In this document: in pieces, positions 41,560 to 50,360 of the stretch
How the letters are laid out: the number at the start of each line of letters is the position of its first letter
How positions within the stretch are numbered: position 1 is the first letter of the stretch
From: Poteriospumella lacustris
Taxonomy: Eukaryota > Sar > Chrysophyceae > Chromulinales > Dinobryaceae
Reading direction: 5' to 3'
DNA: 53,876 bases
Assembly: GCA_008000375.1 (NCBI GenBank)
Contig: SMOI01000132.1
Location: forward strand, 1-53,876
Position numbers and translations under genes: made by a program
The notes under the pieces: model-generated
The model's input: the letters and a program-made list of their open reading frames with translations, nothing else
Database searches by the model: none
Told to the model about the DNA's origin: nothing

Positions 41560-41930
41560 AGTTCGTCTTCATCGTGCCACAGACTGAAACTGCCGCGAAA
41601 CACCCCACAAGAATAGCAATGACGATCTATAAGAGCGCGTTTGCAAACAGCATTGAATGAAATAGCGCGTGACCTTGGTGCAACCTCTTCAACGGCAACT
41701 GCCGGGTCGAATGAGGATACATCGCTGCTGAAATGATTGAAATCTACGAGGAGCGGTGGGGATCAGGCGCGAAAAACACCATTTGGAGCGAATGACCCCC
41801 CATGGTTCAGGGGATATCTCACCAAGTCCTGGTAGCAAGTTATATCTGTTGATCTAAAGTTAACAACTTTGGAGCGGTACATCACTGGTGACTAGGACAG
41901 GGAAACGATATGGGATACGGACTTAAAGCT
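41560..41930. other. interval without a recognisable gene
   Basis: No frame over 60 codons with a plausible motif; no repeat noted. Confidence 0.45.
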
Positions 41931-41931
41931 G

Positions 41932-42267
41932 ATGATCGAGGAAGCTTCCGCAAGAGAAAAGGGCAGGATGAACGCAGTTCGGATATCGTCATCTGCGAAA
42001 GACTCAAAGCAACACCGTGGCAACCAGAAGGCTTTATGTATCACTGATCTGTTGGATGTGGAAACGTTTGGTCCAATGGAAGCTGATCATACTAACGAAG
42101 AATATCGAGACGACGAAGAAAATATTCACTGTCGTTATGAAAGAGTAGCACGCGAAGAATTGGAAAGAAACAGAAAACCATCGTTGCGGAACTTTCAATC
42201 GTGGAAGCAGCAAGATGGGCGACCCTCTGATCCTCTATGTTGGTGGACAGAAAATGAAGGAAGCTGA
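41932..42267 (+). CDS. hypothetical 111-codon ORF
   Basis: A charged, helical frame: EASAREKGRMNAVRISSSAK, LCITDLLDVETFGPMEADH, RYERVAREELERNRKPSLR. It is rich in Glu, Arg and Asn with no recognisable motif. The next 280 bp hold short frames in the same direction before the accessory-ORF fragment at 42555, so it may be part of a degenerate helper ORF. Confidence 0.25.
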   Translation: MIEEASAREKGRMNAVRISSSAKDSKQHRGNQKALCITDLLDVETFGPMEADHTNEEYRDDEENIHCRYERVAREELERNRKPSLRNFQSWKQQDGRPSDPLCWWTENEGS

Positions 42268-42554
42268 CAAGAAGCGCAATCTTGACAGTTCAATAGCAAG
42301 GTATTTTCTCGCTTTGGTTGCCAACAATGGATCCTTCTTGTTCTCTGTGAAGTATACACCAGAACACCCAAGATCACTGCAGCAATTATAAGATCTTCGC
42401 TGTCCATCTCGAAAATTCACAAGAAAAGAATATGAAATCTGTGCAAATCAGATACGATGTTTGTACAGGGTGCTCGAGCAACCTGCACAAAGAAATCTTC
42501 GAAGGTCTGAAGGAGCATCTAGCCACTCACAGACTTGTCTGGGGGAATTAGTGG

Positions 42555-42775
42555 AGACACCAAATGACCAGCGACAGCGAAAGTGACAGCGAAGGCAGAT
42601 TCCAGAGCGACATTGACAGGGAAGACCCCAACTTGAAGGTTTGACGACCTTCCCTATTCCCTATGTTCAACAAACCATCCCTTTCTCCGTCATCGTCTAT
42701 CATTTCTTCAAGAATTTCTCGTTTTTCACAACGAGCGCTGTGCGGCCGGTCGCCTTCCGACCCCACTTTCACCGA
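42555..42775 (+). pseudogene. C-terminal fragment of the accessory ORF, third copy
   Basis: MTSDSESDSEGRFQSDIDRE corresponds to the MTSDCESDSEGSFQSDSDSE region of copy B (about 25370-25440). Nucleotide similarity continues through the following T-rich stretch and the GAGCGC(T/G)G(T/C)GCG string (42733 versus 25600). Only this tail is present. Confidence 0.6.
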
Positions 42776-42869
42776 TGGTTCTTACTTTGTGTGGTTCTTA
42801 CTTGTTGTTCCGATGGCTTGCTCGCCACCTCCCATAGTGGGCTGGTGCATCTTACTTCTGTATCTTACC

Positions 42870-43035
42870 TTTTCGTCTTGTGTGCATCCAGCCTGGTGCG
42901 GTGGATGTCTATTCGAGCTACACCAGAAAAATCAAATGCTTACTCACAAGTCAGTAGTCTTGTGTGAATCCACCCTGGTGCGGTGGATTGTCAATACAGC
43001 AACACCTGAAACAAAAACACTCACGCGCAAGCGGA
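42870..43035. repeat. diverged tandem duplication, about 82-bp unit
   Basis: TCTTGTGTGCATCCAGCCTG and TCTTGTGTGAATCCACCCTG start two consecutive units. Both continue GGTGCGGTGGAT, then ACACC(A/T)GAAA and CTCAC. Spacing is about 82 bp. Confidence 0.7.
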
Positions 43036-43089
43036 CAAACGGGATGTGGAGTCGTAATAAACAACTTTCAGTTTTGCAACACAATCAAA

Positions 43090-43600
43090 ATCAGCATCGT
43101 ACCCGAGGATTAACTTCTGAATATTCGTTCTGAATTCAGTGATATCGGTCTGCGAAAAGTTACCGACTTGAGGTAAGATGTCAACATCTACGTTTTGATG
43201 TACCGCCGAGGTGGTTGTCAGGTTATTCTAACGATGCATGATTTCATCCAAGCATGCCAATGTATAGATGGCGCAATCGTATCCATTTGGTTGGACGGAA
43301 ATTTTGTATGACAAGTACAGAGAAGGTCGATTTGTATCATTCAGATATGCATTTAATTGGTTTGGGACTTCTGTCCGTTGTAGTTTTGTTCCTTTGCGAG
43401 TGTGTTGCTGGTGATAATTCTGCAGCCACATTTTCGACTCCATCGCTGCGCAGACATCAGCAGTGTTGTGGATTCCGGGAAGGGAGTCCAAGTGAAGGAC
43501 GATTGGGCGAGCGCCAGTATTCTTGCCTTTTATATTTGAAGGATTCAATATGGCCAACAGACTCCAATGATAGCTGATAACAACTGGTGCGAGGATGAGC
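43090..43600 (-). pseudogene. Ulp1/SENP-type (C48) cysteine protease fragment
   Basis: Frame 43228-43851 is protease-like from about 43590 leftwards: LILAPVVISYHWSLLAILNP (catalytic His 95 of the frame), RPIVLHLDSLPGIHN (Asp 122), SVQPNGYDCAIYTLACLDEI (oxyanion Gln 187, Cys 193). The full His-Asp-Gln-Cys set is present with normal spacing. After the stop at 43228, another frame gives GNFSQTDITEFRTNIQKLIL, the usual C-terminal helix, so a frameshift truncates it. Ulp1-like proteases cleave SUMO-type conjugates and are often carried by transposons. The first 85 residues of the frame are antisense to a pogo tail and are not protease. Confidence 0.74.
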
Positions 43601-44096
43601 CTTTTCGACAAATCAAATGAGGAACTCAAACTGATCCAGTATATCAAGCTCAGAACCGAACCGAATGTTATCAGAGAGACAACTGCGGAATATTCCAATC
43701 TATCCTCCAAACCCCTAAATTTCGATAACAAACGACTTCTTTTGGAACGAATCCTGGAGGTTGTAGATAGCGATGAAGCTTTTGAACTCGCGATGAAACG
43801 ATGCATGTGGAGATTTCTTATTTGCAATGAAGCCTCATATTCTAGATGCAATGAACATTCTACAGGAACTGTTGAAAACGGATAAGTGGATTGATGCTGA
43901 GAAGATAAATCATAGTTGGAGGGAGGCGGAGTGCCTTCCGAAGGAGTACACTATGCCGGCGCAAAAGGATGACCGTCGCCCTCAGCGATTTAACCATTCC
44001 TCCAAGGTCAACACAGATGTTCCAGGTCACAGGTTTGGCGAACGTTTCGACGATGCGGATGCAGCTGTTGTGAACAAGCGATGCAAAGCTTTCTGA
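43601..44096 (+). pseudogene. pogo-type transposase C-terminal tail
   Basis: NFDNKRLLLERILEVVDSDE and AFELAMKRCMW lead, after a frame change near 43825, to KPHILDAMNILQELLK, KINHSWREAECLP. The LDAM-x-x-L...W-R-x-A-x-CLP series matches 30640-30740. Catalytic residues would lie upstream but that sequence is now the Ulp1 fragment on the other strand, so two unrelated remnants abut here. Confidence 0.5.
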
Positions 44097-44422
44097 GTAC
44101 TTTGCGACCGAGTCATCGGCGCCAAATCTGTCGTCATCGACGCCAAATCTGTTGAAAATTAGTTCATGTGCTAACTTAACAAGGAACTGATTGAATTTCC
44201 AACTTTTCTTCTTGTTCATCTTCATCAATCAGCGCACGTTGTCTCTCGAAACTGTACGCAAAGTACGCGTCAGTGAAGCACACGATGCGTCTTCCACGAT
44301 TGCTCCACATTCAAGTAGCCTTGACAATATCGGTCATTCAAGTCAATGGCACCGAAGTGTCGCATGCCTTCGTCCATGACCTTTGGTCGTCGAAGTGCGT
44401 GAGTGTCGTTTGTCGCGCTTTG

Positions 44423-44660
44423 ATTGCTTCGGAACTTGAGTTTTATTTCGAGTGCCAGCATATTCTGCTTGGTTTCTGTCGGTGCAAGAAAAAGAGTTCC
44501 GAAGCAATCACCAATAATGATTGGAGAGGCCTTTAGGGGGTGTGGGGGGTCCAAGTTTCGCCGTGTCTGTGTGTGTGTATGTGTGTGTGTGTGTACAATG
44601 TCACTTGTCACAAGTAGCTTGTCACATGTCGCTTGCGCGGACAGACGTTTGCGTGGGCGC
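44423..44660. repeat. inverted copy of the 26264-26420 repeat, with fold-back and (TG)n
   Basis: GATTGCTTCGGAACT (44425) and AGTTCCGAAGCAATC (44501) form an inverted repeat with a 60-bp spacer. From 44508 on, the order AATGATTGGAGAGGCC, TTTAGGGGGTGTGGGGGG, TTTCGCCGTGT, a (TG)n run (44566-44596), GTCACTTGTCACAAG and a GC-rich GCGCGTAGCGC fold-back mirrors 26264-26420. Confidence 0.72.
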
Positions 44661-44879
44661 GTAGCGCTCACGCATTTCGCTTGTTATTAGTTTATATATG
44701 GTTGTTTCACACGAGTAGAAGTACTCCACCTGTAAGCTGTGGTTGTGTCGGTTACCTGTCAGTCGGTAGTGGTTTGTCGCGTGTCACTTTTCGTGCGCGC
44801 GAAGCGCGGTCAGACCAAGGGTTTGTCGTTTGTGCGACAAGCTTGTGATCAGCTTTAGCTTCAAGAGTGAGTACGATGC

Positions 44880-45330
44880 TACCATGACCACGTCAAGTTG
44901 GATGGACACAATGGGAAGCATTCGCAAAGATTGATGGTACGAGCGTGGCTTTGCGAGATACACGCAACTGGATGGCTTTGGTACCGCTCACGTAGGTCAC
45001 GACCCGCAGAGCATGTTGCATGTTGCTTGCTGATGGGGCAATTGGTCTTGTCGCCAGAACTCTGAGAGCAAAGAGGATGCCTGGTTTGGTGAAGCGCGCC
45101 AGATACATAAGCAACATAATAAGCGACAGGTACCTGGCGGTTTGGAGTAGCTCGACAGTTGATCTGGAGTGCCCGCGCTGGTTTTGTTTGCCGCTTGGGG
45201 CATCCACTTGAAAAAGACGCTCGTAAGATATCCTTTTTTCTCCACAGATATGTGCATCGTATTTGACTGATCTATGTTCATTCCCAGGTATGATAGCCAT
45301 CCTGTATCGAGGGCGGCGACGTGAGCGGTT
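44880..45330 (-). pseudogene. Ty1/Copia polyprotein fragment (RT end to RNase H)
   Basis: Leftwards: LSYLGMNIDQSNTMHISVE and KKGYLTSVFF. After a frameshift come YLSLIMLLMYLARFTKPGIL, FALRVLATRPIAPSA, ALRVVTYVSGTKAIQLRV, and FANASHCVHPT followed by an in-frame TGA (44893-44895) and RGHGSIVLTL. This is the Copia RVT_2 C-terminus (YLGM, LMYLA-x-x-(T)-(R/K)P, L-x-Y-x-x-GT) and RNase H start ((A)-D/N-A-S). No LTRs are recognisable around it. Confidence 0.72.
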
Positions 45331-45534
45331 ATCAATGAGGGCCAACGAAATGGACGCGTGTGGCCTTCAGAGGCAACGCCGGGATAGTCCGCGCACCGAC
45401 ATGCTGGGCATGTGTAACCTGTCTGCGTTTGCGCGGACAGGAGTTCGCGTGCGCGCGTAGCGTGCGCCCACATCGCTCATGTCTCGATTGCTTCGGCCCC
45501 TTAAAACTTTACGTTTGAACAGAGGTCATGCGTG

Positions 45535-45670
45535 TTGAGTTGCTTGTTGTTAGACCAGTAGAGTTGTTTCGAATTTCTCCGAAGTGAGCTTCTGCGTGCC
45601 GGATGTAATCAGATGGAATATGGGAAGCACGAAAATACGATACAATCTCTTGTATCTCTTCTTTGGCTGA
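45535..45670 (-). pseudogene. hAT-like transposase fragment, second copy
   Basis: The minus frame reads NSSAKEEIQEIVSYFRASHI, PSDYIRHAEAHFGEIRNN. It aligns with IKKAPEIVTFFRASHIPGEL and IRNAEAHFGDVR of 27854-28183 at more than half of the positions. Only about 45 residues remain before it runs into the tandem duplication at 45724. Confidence 0.62.
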
Positions 45671-45723
45671 GCTGTTGCTGGTGAATTATGACGCATCTTC
45701 TATCGAATAAAGAAACTCTGTTC

Positions 45724-46033
45724 CATCGCTGGGAAACATGGTCACCCATGCGTATATCGACTTGTGATTGATATTCGTCCGTTAACACGTCATTCAGTTT
45801 ACGAATATTAAAGGCGAATATAGAGTGAATGGAATCTACCTGCACCCCATAACATACGAGATCTAAGTAATTCGGTTTCATCGCTGGGAAACATGGTCAC
45901 CCATGCGTATATCGACTTGTGATTGATATTCGTCCGTTAACACGTCATTCAGTTTACGAATATTAAAGGTGAATATAGAGTGAATGGAATCTACCTGCAC
46001 CCCATAACATACGAGATCTAAGTAATTCGGTTT
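45724..46033. repeat. two-copy tandem duplication, 155-bp unit
   Basis: CATCGCTGGGAAACATGGTC begins units at 45724 and 45879. The copies differ at one site that I can see (AAAGGCGAA versus AAAGGTGAA). The next CATCGC at 46034 is the boundary with unique sequence. The unit is not a multiple of three, so it shifts the minus-strand frame of the transposase remnant it lies in. Confidence 0.93.
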
Positions 46034-46401
46034 CATCGCAACGTCATTGAAATCGGTCCGCTTTGGGGTGTAGAACTGCTTCCACGAACCTGAGCCCACT
46101 TTTAATTTGAATACCCACAGGCTGAGGAATCGGGATACTGGCTCTTACATTTCTCGGAGAGCGAAAGGAAATCGTGTCGCGTGATTCGAAACTGTCGTTG
46201 AAATAGCTTGTCGTCCAATGCTTGGACGAATTCCCAAGATTGTTTCCTGTCTCGGACGACTTTGGGCTGACGCTGGTGACCCGCATCACCATTTGCAGCG
46301 AGATCGTTTGTCGCCAAGGCTGCGACCAACCAAGCCACTGCCAGCGGATTGCTGTGGATTTCTTTACCATGCGATGGCGTCGTTTGCTCCGCTTTTTTCA
46401 A
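46034..46401 (-). pseudogene. Harbinger transposase N-terminal fragment
   Basis: Frame 46102-46401 reads SWEFVQALDDKLFQRQFRIT followed by RHDFLSLSEKCKSQYPDSSA, the LDD-x-x-F-x-R-x-FR-(I/M)-x-x-x-x-F block that opens many DDE_4 transposases. The following minus frames, which include the duplicated NYLDLVCYGVQVDSIHSIF segment, have lost the family pattern. A shadow frame at 46044-46370 is ignored. Confidence 0.52.
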
Positions 46402-46409
46402 CTCGCAAA

Positions 46410-46780
46410 GTTGGATCGCATTGCAGACTTCCTTCTCTATATCATCTTCGTCGAAATCATCATCAACATCAACCTCGGCGAAGTTCGCCGATCAACGATT
46501 GTTCTTGTGTGTGCGAATGGTATATTTACGCGAATTGATACGAGGTTCTCCTGTAACACGATACAATACAATAAAATACGATACAATCTCTTGTAACACA
46601 GCATTCCTTTTGTGGTAGAGTCTTCAGCCGCGCTGTGAAAAGATTTTGTTGAGTTAATCTGCATAGTAATGTTCACATTGTGATCATTTTTGACGACGTT
46701 GATGCAGGGAACACAGCACTGCACCTTCACCTTTTAAATATCACACTCCTGCGCTTGCTCCCCTGTGATCGTACTTTCTT
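46410..46780. other. interval without a recognisable gene
   Basis: AATACGATACAATCTCTTGTA occurs here (about 46575) and at 45632, hinting at a shared repeat. No coding frame. Confidence 0.45.
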
Positions 46781-47269
46781 TTGACGAAGAATGCCATCAG
46801 CATTTTGTCCCACGATCGATTTGAAGCTTCAAGTGCGCAACGGTTGCCTGTAATTGAAGAGAAATTGAAACTTCGGTGGAATTGTATTGAGGAGCGGACA
46901 TTAATTGTTCACCTATGTGACCAACGCCTTCTACAGTGCTGGAAAATGGATTGTGAACCCCTTTGCGAAACGGCTAGTGCGGATAACCGTCAAGTTTGCA
47001 TAAACTCAATTTTCTCCGCCAATTCTGCAGTTTGGCGCCATTTGAATATTCTTGTTGGTCTCGATGTGAGAAAGCGATCGCACTATTTGGAGCGACAAAC
47101 CGCAATCTGGATCAAAAGATATCATCAAGGAAACTTCACACCGTCCCTATTTGGCGACAGGACAGCACGTGTGGTCGTTGGTGGACGTTTTCGAGGTAAG
47201 TCTGAATATCTTTGCAAATTCTTCGATATGGACGACGTGACCCACCATTTCGTGCTCCTCCAGATATAG
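46781..47269 (+). CDS. hypothetical 162-codon ORF
   Basis: An intact frame with mixed composition: RLPVIEEKLKLRWNCIEERT, LIVHLCDQRLLQCWKMDCEP, AVWRHLNILVGLDVRKRSHY and FFDMDDVTHHFVLLQI at the end. It ends 40 bp before the Tc1 transposase. I recognise no domain. It could be a chance frame in degenerate transposon DNA. Confidence 0.28.
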   Translation: MTKNAISILSHDRFEASSAQRLPVIEEKLKLRWNCIEERTLIVHLCDQRLLQCWKMDCEPLCETASADNRQVCINSIFSANSAVWRHLNILVGLDVRKRSHYLERQTAIWIKRYHQGNFTPSLFGDRTARVVVGGRFRGKSEYLCKFFDMDDVTHHFVLLQI

Positions 47270-47311
47270 CCTTGTGAAGAAAAACAACTTGAAGAGAAAC
47301 AACAATCAGAA

Positions 47312-47971
47312 ATGGGTGCAAACAATGATTTATCGGAAGAGGAGAGGATCCGCATCCTTACGTTACACGACGAAGGGTACAGTCGAAGGAAAATACAAGA
47401 AGTGGTGCCGCGCAGTTTGGGGGCCATCCAACGCTGCATTACTCAGCACAGATTGGGCATCGTGACGAAGCGTCCTGGCCGAAATCCTTGTGTTTCAGAT
47501 CGTGACCGTCGTCGGGTCATCCGGGAGGTCAGCAATAAACGTACATCCAGCGCAAAGGTCAAAGCGCGCCTGTAGATCGCATGCAGCGCGAGAACAGTAC
47601 GAAACATCATTAAAGCATTTGGAATAATCCGTTGGAAGAAATTGTCAAAGAAGCCGCTTTTGTCGCAAACTCATCGCGAGCGGCGCCTGGCATTCGCTGG
47701 TGCGAAACTGAATTGGCGAACTTGATGGAAGAGAATAATCTTTTCGGACGAAAAGAAGTTCAATCTTGATGGCCCTGATGGCAATGCATTCTATTTTCAT
47801 GATAATAGAAAGCAAGAAGTCCTGCGTAATCGTCGTCGGGGTGGCGGTAAGAGCGCTATGACCATTGGCTGGTACGGCAAGTCGCAGATCGCGTTCCTGG
47901 ACGGAAATCAGGATTCCGCAAAGTACGTCCAGACTTTGAACCAGTTTCTACTTCCAGCAGCTGCACAAATT
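47312..47971 (+). pseudogene. Tc1-type transposase, 5' half
   Basis: Frame 47312-47575 has the paired-like HTH (LSEEERIRILTLHDEGYSRR, KIQEVVPRSLGAIQRCI) and KRPGRNPCVSDRDRRRV. Another frame continues LAFAGAKLNWRT, an in-frame TGA (47723-47725), WKRIIFSDEKKFNLDGPDG with the first catalytic D, and QTLNQFLLPAAAQI. Similarity stops at 47971, where the composite element starts, and resumes at 50471. The gene was therefore already decaying, or decayed after being split. Confidence 0.78.
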
Positions 47972-48245
47972 CCCTTAGTGAAACAGTAGTATACTACTGT
48001 GGCTACAGGGTCAGGACGCCTTTATTGGATGTCGCTCCCCCAGATGTCGTGTCGCCTTCGGGGATCTAGGTTTGCACGGGACATATTGTGTAGTTCTTGC
48101 ACCGTATATACACTGTGCGTTGCGTCTCATTTGACCATAACAGACCGACGAAGGTGTCGGCTGATGTTTAGGCCGACAGCCCCGTGTGCCACTGAGAGCG
48201 TTGCGACACACCAACAGATCTGAGTGGGAACAGTCCAACCTTGTT

Positions 48246-48442
48246 TACCCGAACATCCAGCGTGGTAAGGGCTGGGTAAAGAGATCTGTTACTTACAGGG
48301 AGCAGGCACAAGAAGACAAGAGCTAAAGGCCTGAAATGGTGCGCGGTTCTCGAGAGCCGCGCCACCAGAGAAAGTGAAACCGCTCCTAAACCCAGATCTC
48401 TATCTAGGTCTAGGACGCCGCAGGGAGAGTGGCGGCCACACT
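48246..48442. repeat. 197-bp direct repeat, left copy
   Basis: From TACCCGAACATCCAGCG to GTGGCGGCCACACT. It appears identical over its whole length to 50132-50328. It lies like an LTR at one end of the internal region, but does not begin TG or end CA and shows no obvious primer-binding site behind it. It folds like the right copy. Confidence 0.95.
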
Positions 48443-48598
48443 ACCCCCTCCCTCGAAAAGAAAAAAAACCAAATATGGGGAAAAAGAGAAAGGAGAGAGG
48501 TGCGAGGAAACTTGTATTGCCCACTTTGTTGTGGACGTAGAGAGAATAGAGCGTCAGAGAGATTGACGTCAAAGAGGTTGTGAATGAACCCGGTGCAA

Positions 48599-48800
48599 GG
48601 GTTGAAGGTGTGAACCGGTGACTGAGCAGTCGACTAATGCTCTCAACCTCGGATGTGTGCCCACATAGATATCCCCGTCAAGACAGGGGCTGATGAGGTG
48701 ATCAATTCATCCGCACGAACATCTGCCTCAACCCCTTGACAGCAAAGTGATCAGCTTTGTCGCCAAAAGGGAGACGTTCTGTTTCTCCGTCCTAGGTGAA
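48599..48800 (+). other. chain of potential RNA hairpins
   Basis: Successive complementary segments: GGTTGA/TCAACC (48600, 48643) enclosing GAGCA/TGCTC (48624, 48638); ATGTG/CACAT near 48653; CCCC/GGGG at 48673 and 48686, or alternatively GTCAA and GGGG with CCCCTTGAC at 48732; CAAAG/CTTTG at 48743 and 48755; and GGAGA/TCTCC near 48768. This density suggests structured RNA, possibly in the transcript of the composite element. No known RNA class fits. Confidence 0.35.
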
Positions 48801-49365
48801 CATCCGAAGGAAAGCGTCGAAGACAACAGCCCCGTTATCCAATAAAATGGTGACGATTACGTCACGGAATAGGCGCTCTTATTTCGGAAGTTCGAACATG
48901 AGCGCGAAATACATCCACAATACCCAGAAACTGTGCTAGGTGTATTGGGATTGGTGGTCGCAGTATTTGAGATGCGGACCGATGTTATTAGTTATAAGCG
49001 CAATGTGCGCAGTAAGGCGCGGGGGCCCACATATAAAACTTTCGGTGAGAGGCCTACCGCCTACTAAAATATGAAACGGCCGATTACCGTTACACAGCCA
49101 GCGCATTGTCTCCCAGACTTTGGGAGCATGCCTGCCGTTTTGGTTGAGTCATCCTCATCGTCATGCATCCTGGCGAGTCGGCTTTGCGAACTCCACGAGT
49201 TGCTGAGTGCTGAGTGGATAAAAGGTGCGCGTCCGTGATGCGTAAGCATACAGGCGACGAAAACTTAAGCGAACGTTGAATCATAAGTCAACGACGCGAT
49301 GCAATAAAAACGAAACAGGCGTGTAGTTAAATGTTACGAAAACATGCCGAACGAAATCAACCTCC

Positions 49366-50078
49366 GCCGACAAGCTGTCATGCAGCGACGTGGGAGACGG
49401 AGGACGGACGCCGTGGTCGCAGCGACGGCGGCCGTGTCGGCCCACGCCGTCGCGCGACGCAACGGCGTCGACGCGAAGAAGACTCCGCCGACGCGCTGCT
49501 GAGCAGCGTCGTCGCGTCGGAGGACGCCGTGGTCGGCGCGACGGCGGCCGTGAAGGCTCTGGCCGTCGCGCGACTCAGCGGCGTCGACGTAAAGAAGACT
49601 CCGCCGACGCGCTGCTGAGCAGCGTCGTCGCGTCGGAGGACGGACGCCGCGGTAGCAGCGACGGGAGCCGTGTCGGCCCACGCCGTCGCGCAACGCGGCG
49701 GCGTCGGCGTGAAGAAGACTCCGCCGACGCGCTGCTGAGCAGCGTCGTCGCGTCGGAGGACGGACGCCGCGGTCGCAGCGACGGCGGCCGTGTCGGCCCA
49801 CGCCGTCGCGCGACGCGGCGGCGTCACGAGGAGAATGACTCCGCCGACGCGCTGTCATGCAGCGACGTCGGAGACGGAGGACGGACGCCGCGGTCGGCGC
49901 GACGGCGGCCGTGAAGGCTCTGGCCTTCGCGCGACTCAGCGGCGTCTGAGGCGAACAAACCCCGGCGACGCGCTGTCTTTCAGCGTCGTCGCGCGGACGA
50001 CGGCGTTATCGCTGCGACGGCGGCCGCGAAGGCTCTGCTCGTCGCGCGAAGCTCGGCGTCGGAGCGAAATGCTCCGGG
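49366..50078. repeat. CpG-dense tandem array, about 120-bp unit, six copies
   Basis: Units begin near 49378, 49501, 49619, 49739, 49857 and 49980 with (T)GCAGCG(T/A)CG. Each contains GACGCCG(C/T)GGTC, GACGGCGGCCGTG and GACTCCGCCGACGCGCTG. Two sub-variants alternate (GTGTCGGCCCACGCCGTCGC versus GTGAAGGCTCTGGCC). The array is extremely rich in CpG and in CGTCG/CGACG inverted pairs. Long open frames on both strands here are a by-product of the composition. Confidence 0.93.
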
Positions 50079-50131
50079 TTGCCGCCTATAAAACAGACAT
50101 TGTAAGAAAAACAAACAATAAATATTTATTG

Positions 50132-50328
50132 TACCCGAACATCCAGCGTGGTAAGGGCTGGGTAAAGAGATCTGTTACTTACAGGGAGCAGGCACAAGAA
50201 GACAAGAGCTAAAGGCCTGAAATGGTGCGCGGTTCTCGAGAGCCGCGCCACCAGAGAAAGTGAAACCGCTCCTAAACCCAGATCTCTATCTAGGTCTAGG
50301 ACGCCGCAGGGAGAGTGGCGGCCACACT
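50132..50328. repeat. 197-bp direct repeat, right copy, foldable
   Basis: Identical to 48246-48442. Predicted pairings: P1 AGAGATCTG (50166) with CAGATCTCT (50279); P2 GGAG (50185) with CTCC (50269); P3 CAGGC (50189) with GCCTG (50215); P4 GGTGCGCGG (50224) with CCGCGCCACC (50243). These nest into a multi-branched fold with P1 and P2 stacked and P3 and P4 inside. Confidence 0.95.
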
Positions 50329-50334
50329 TGGTCG

Positions 50335-50360
50335 CTGTCGGCCGACCCCTCGGCCGACAG
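50335..50360. repeat. perfect 11-bp-arm hairpin
   Basis: CTGTCGGCCGA, loop CCCC, TCGGCCGACAG. It lies between the right 197-bp repeat and the inner inverted arm, and has an imperfect counterpart at about 48150-48172. Confidence 0.92.

Noticed and set aside
43595-43851. Extending the Ulp1 protein to the ATG at 43851
   Set aside because: The first 85 residues are antisense to a pogo tail with clear motif support and have no protease features.
48600-48648. tRNA gene
   Set aside because: The outer stem has only 6 bp, the T-loop GTTC and a proper anticodon arm are missing, and the arms are the wrong lengths.
48680-48720. Possible hammerhead ribozyme (CTGATGAG followed by CGAAC)
   Set aside because: Stem II does not pair properly, the GAAA box is GAAC, and no UH cleavage site stands next to a stem I partner.
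49331-50212. Long Arg/Ala-rich open frames on both strands of the CpG array
   Set aside because: They are a consequence of stop-codon-poor CpG repeats; several frames are open at once and none has protein-like composition.
48246-50328. Conventional LTR retrotransposon
   Set aside because: The repeats do not start TG or end CA, no primer-binding site, polypurine tract or gag/pol remnant is visible, and I see no target duplication next to them.
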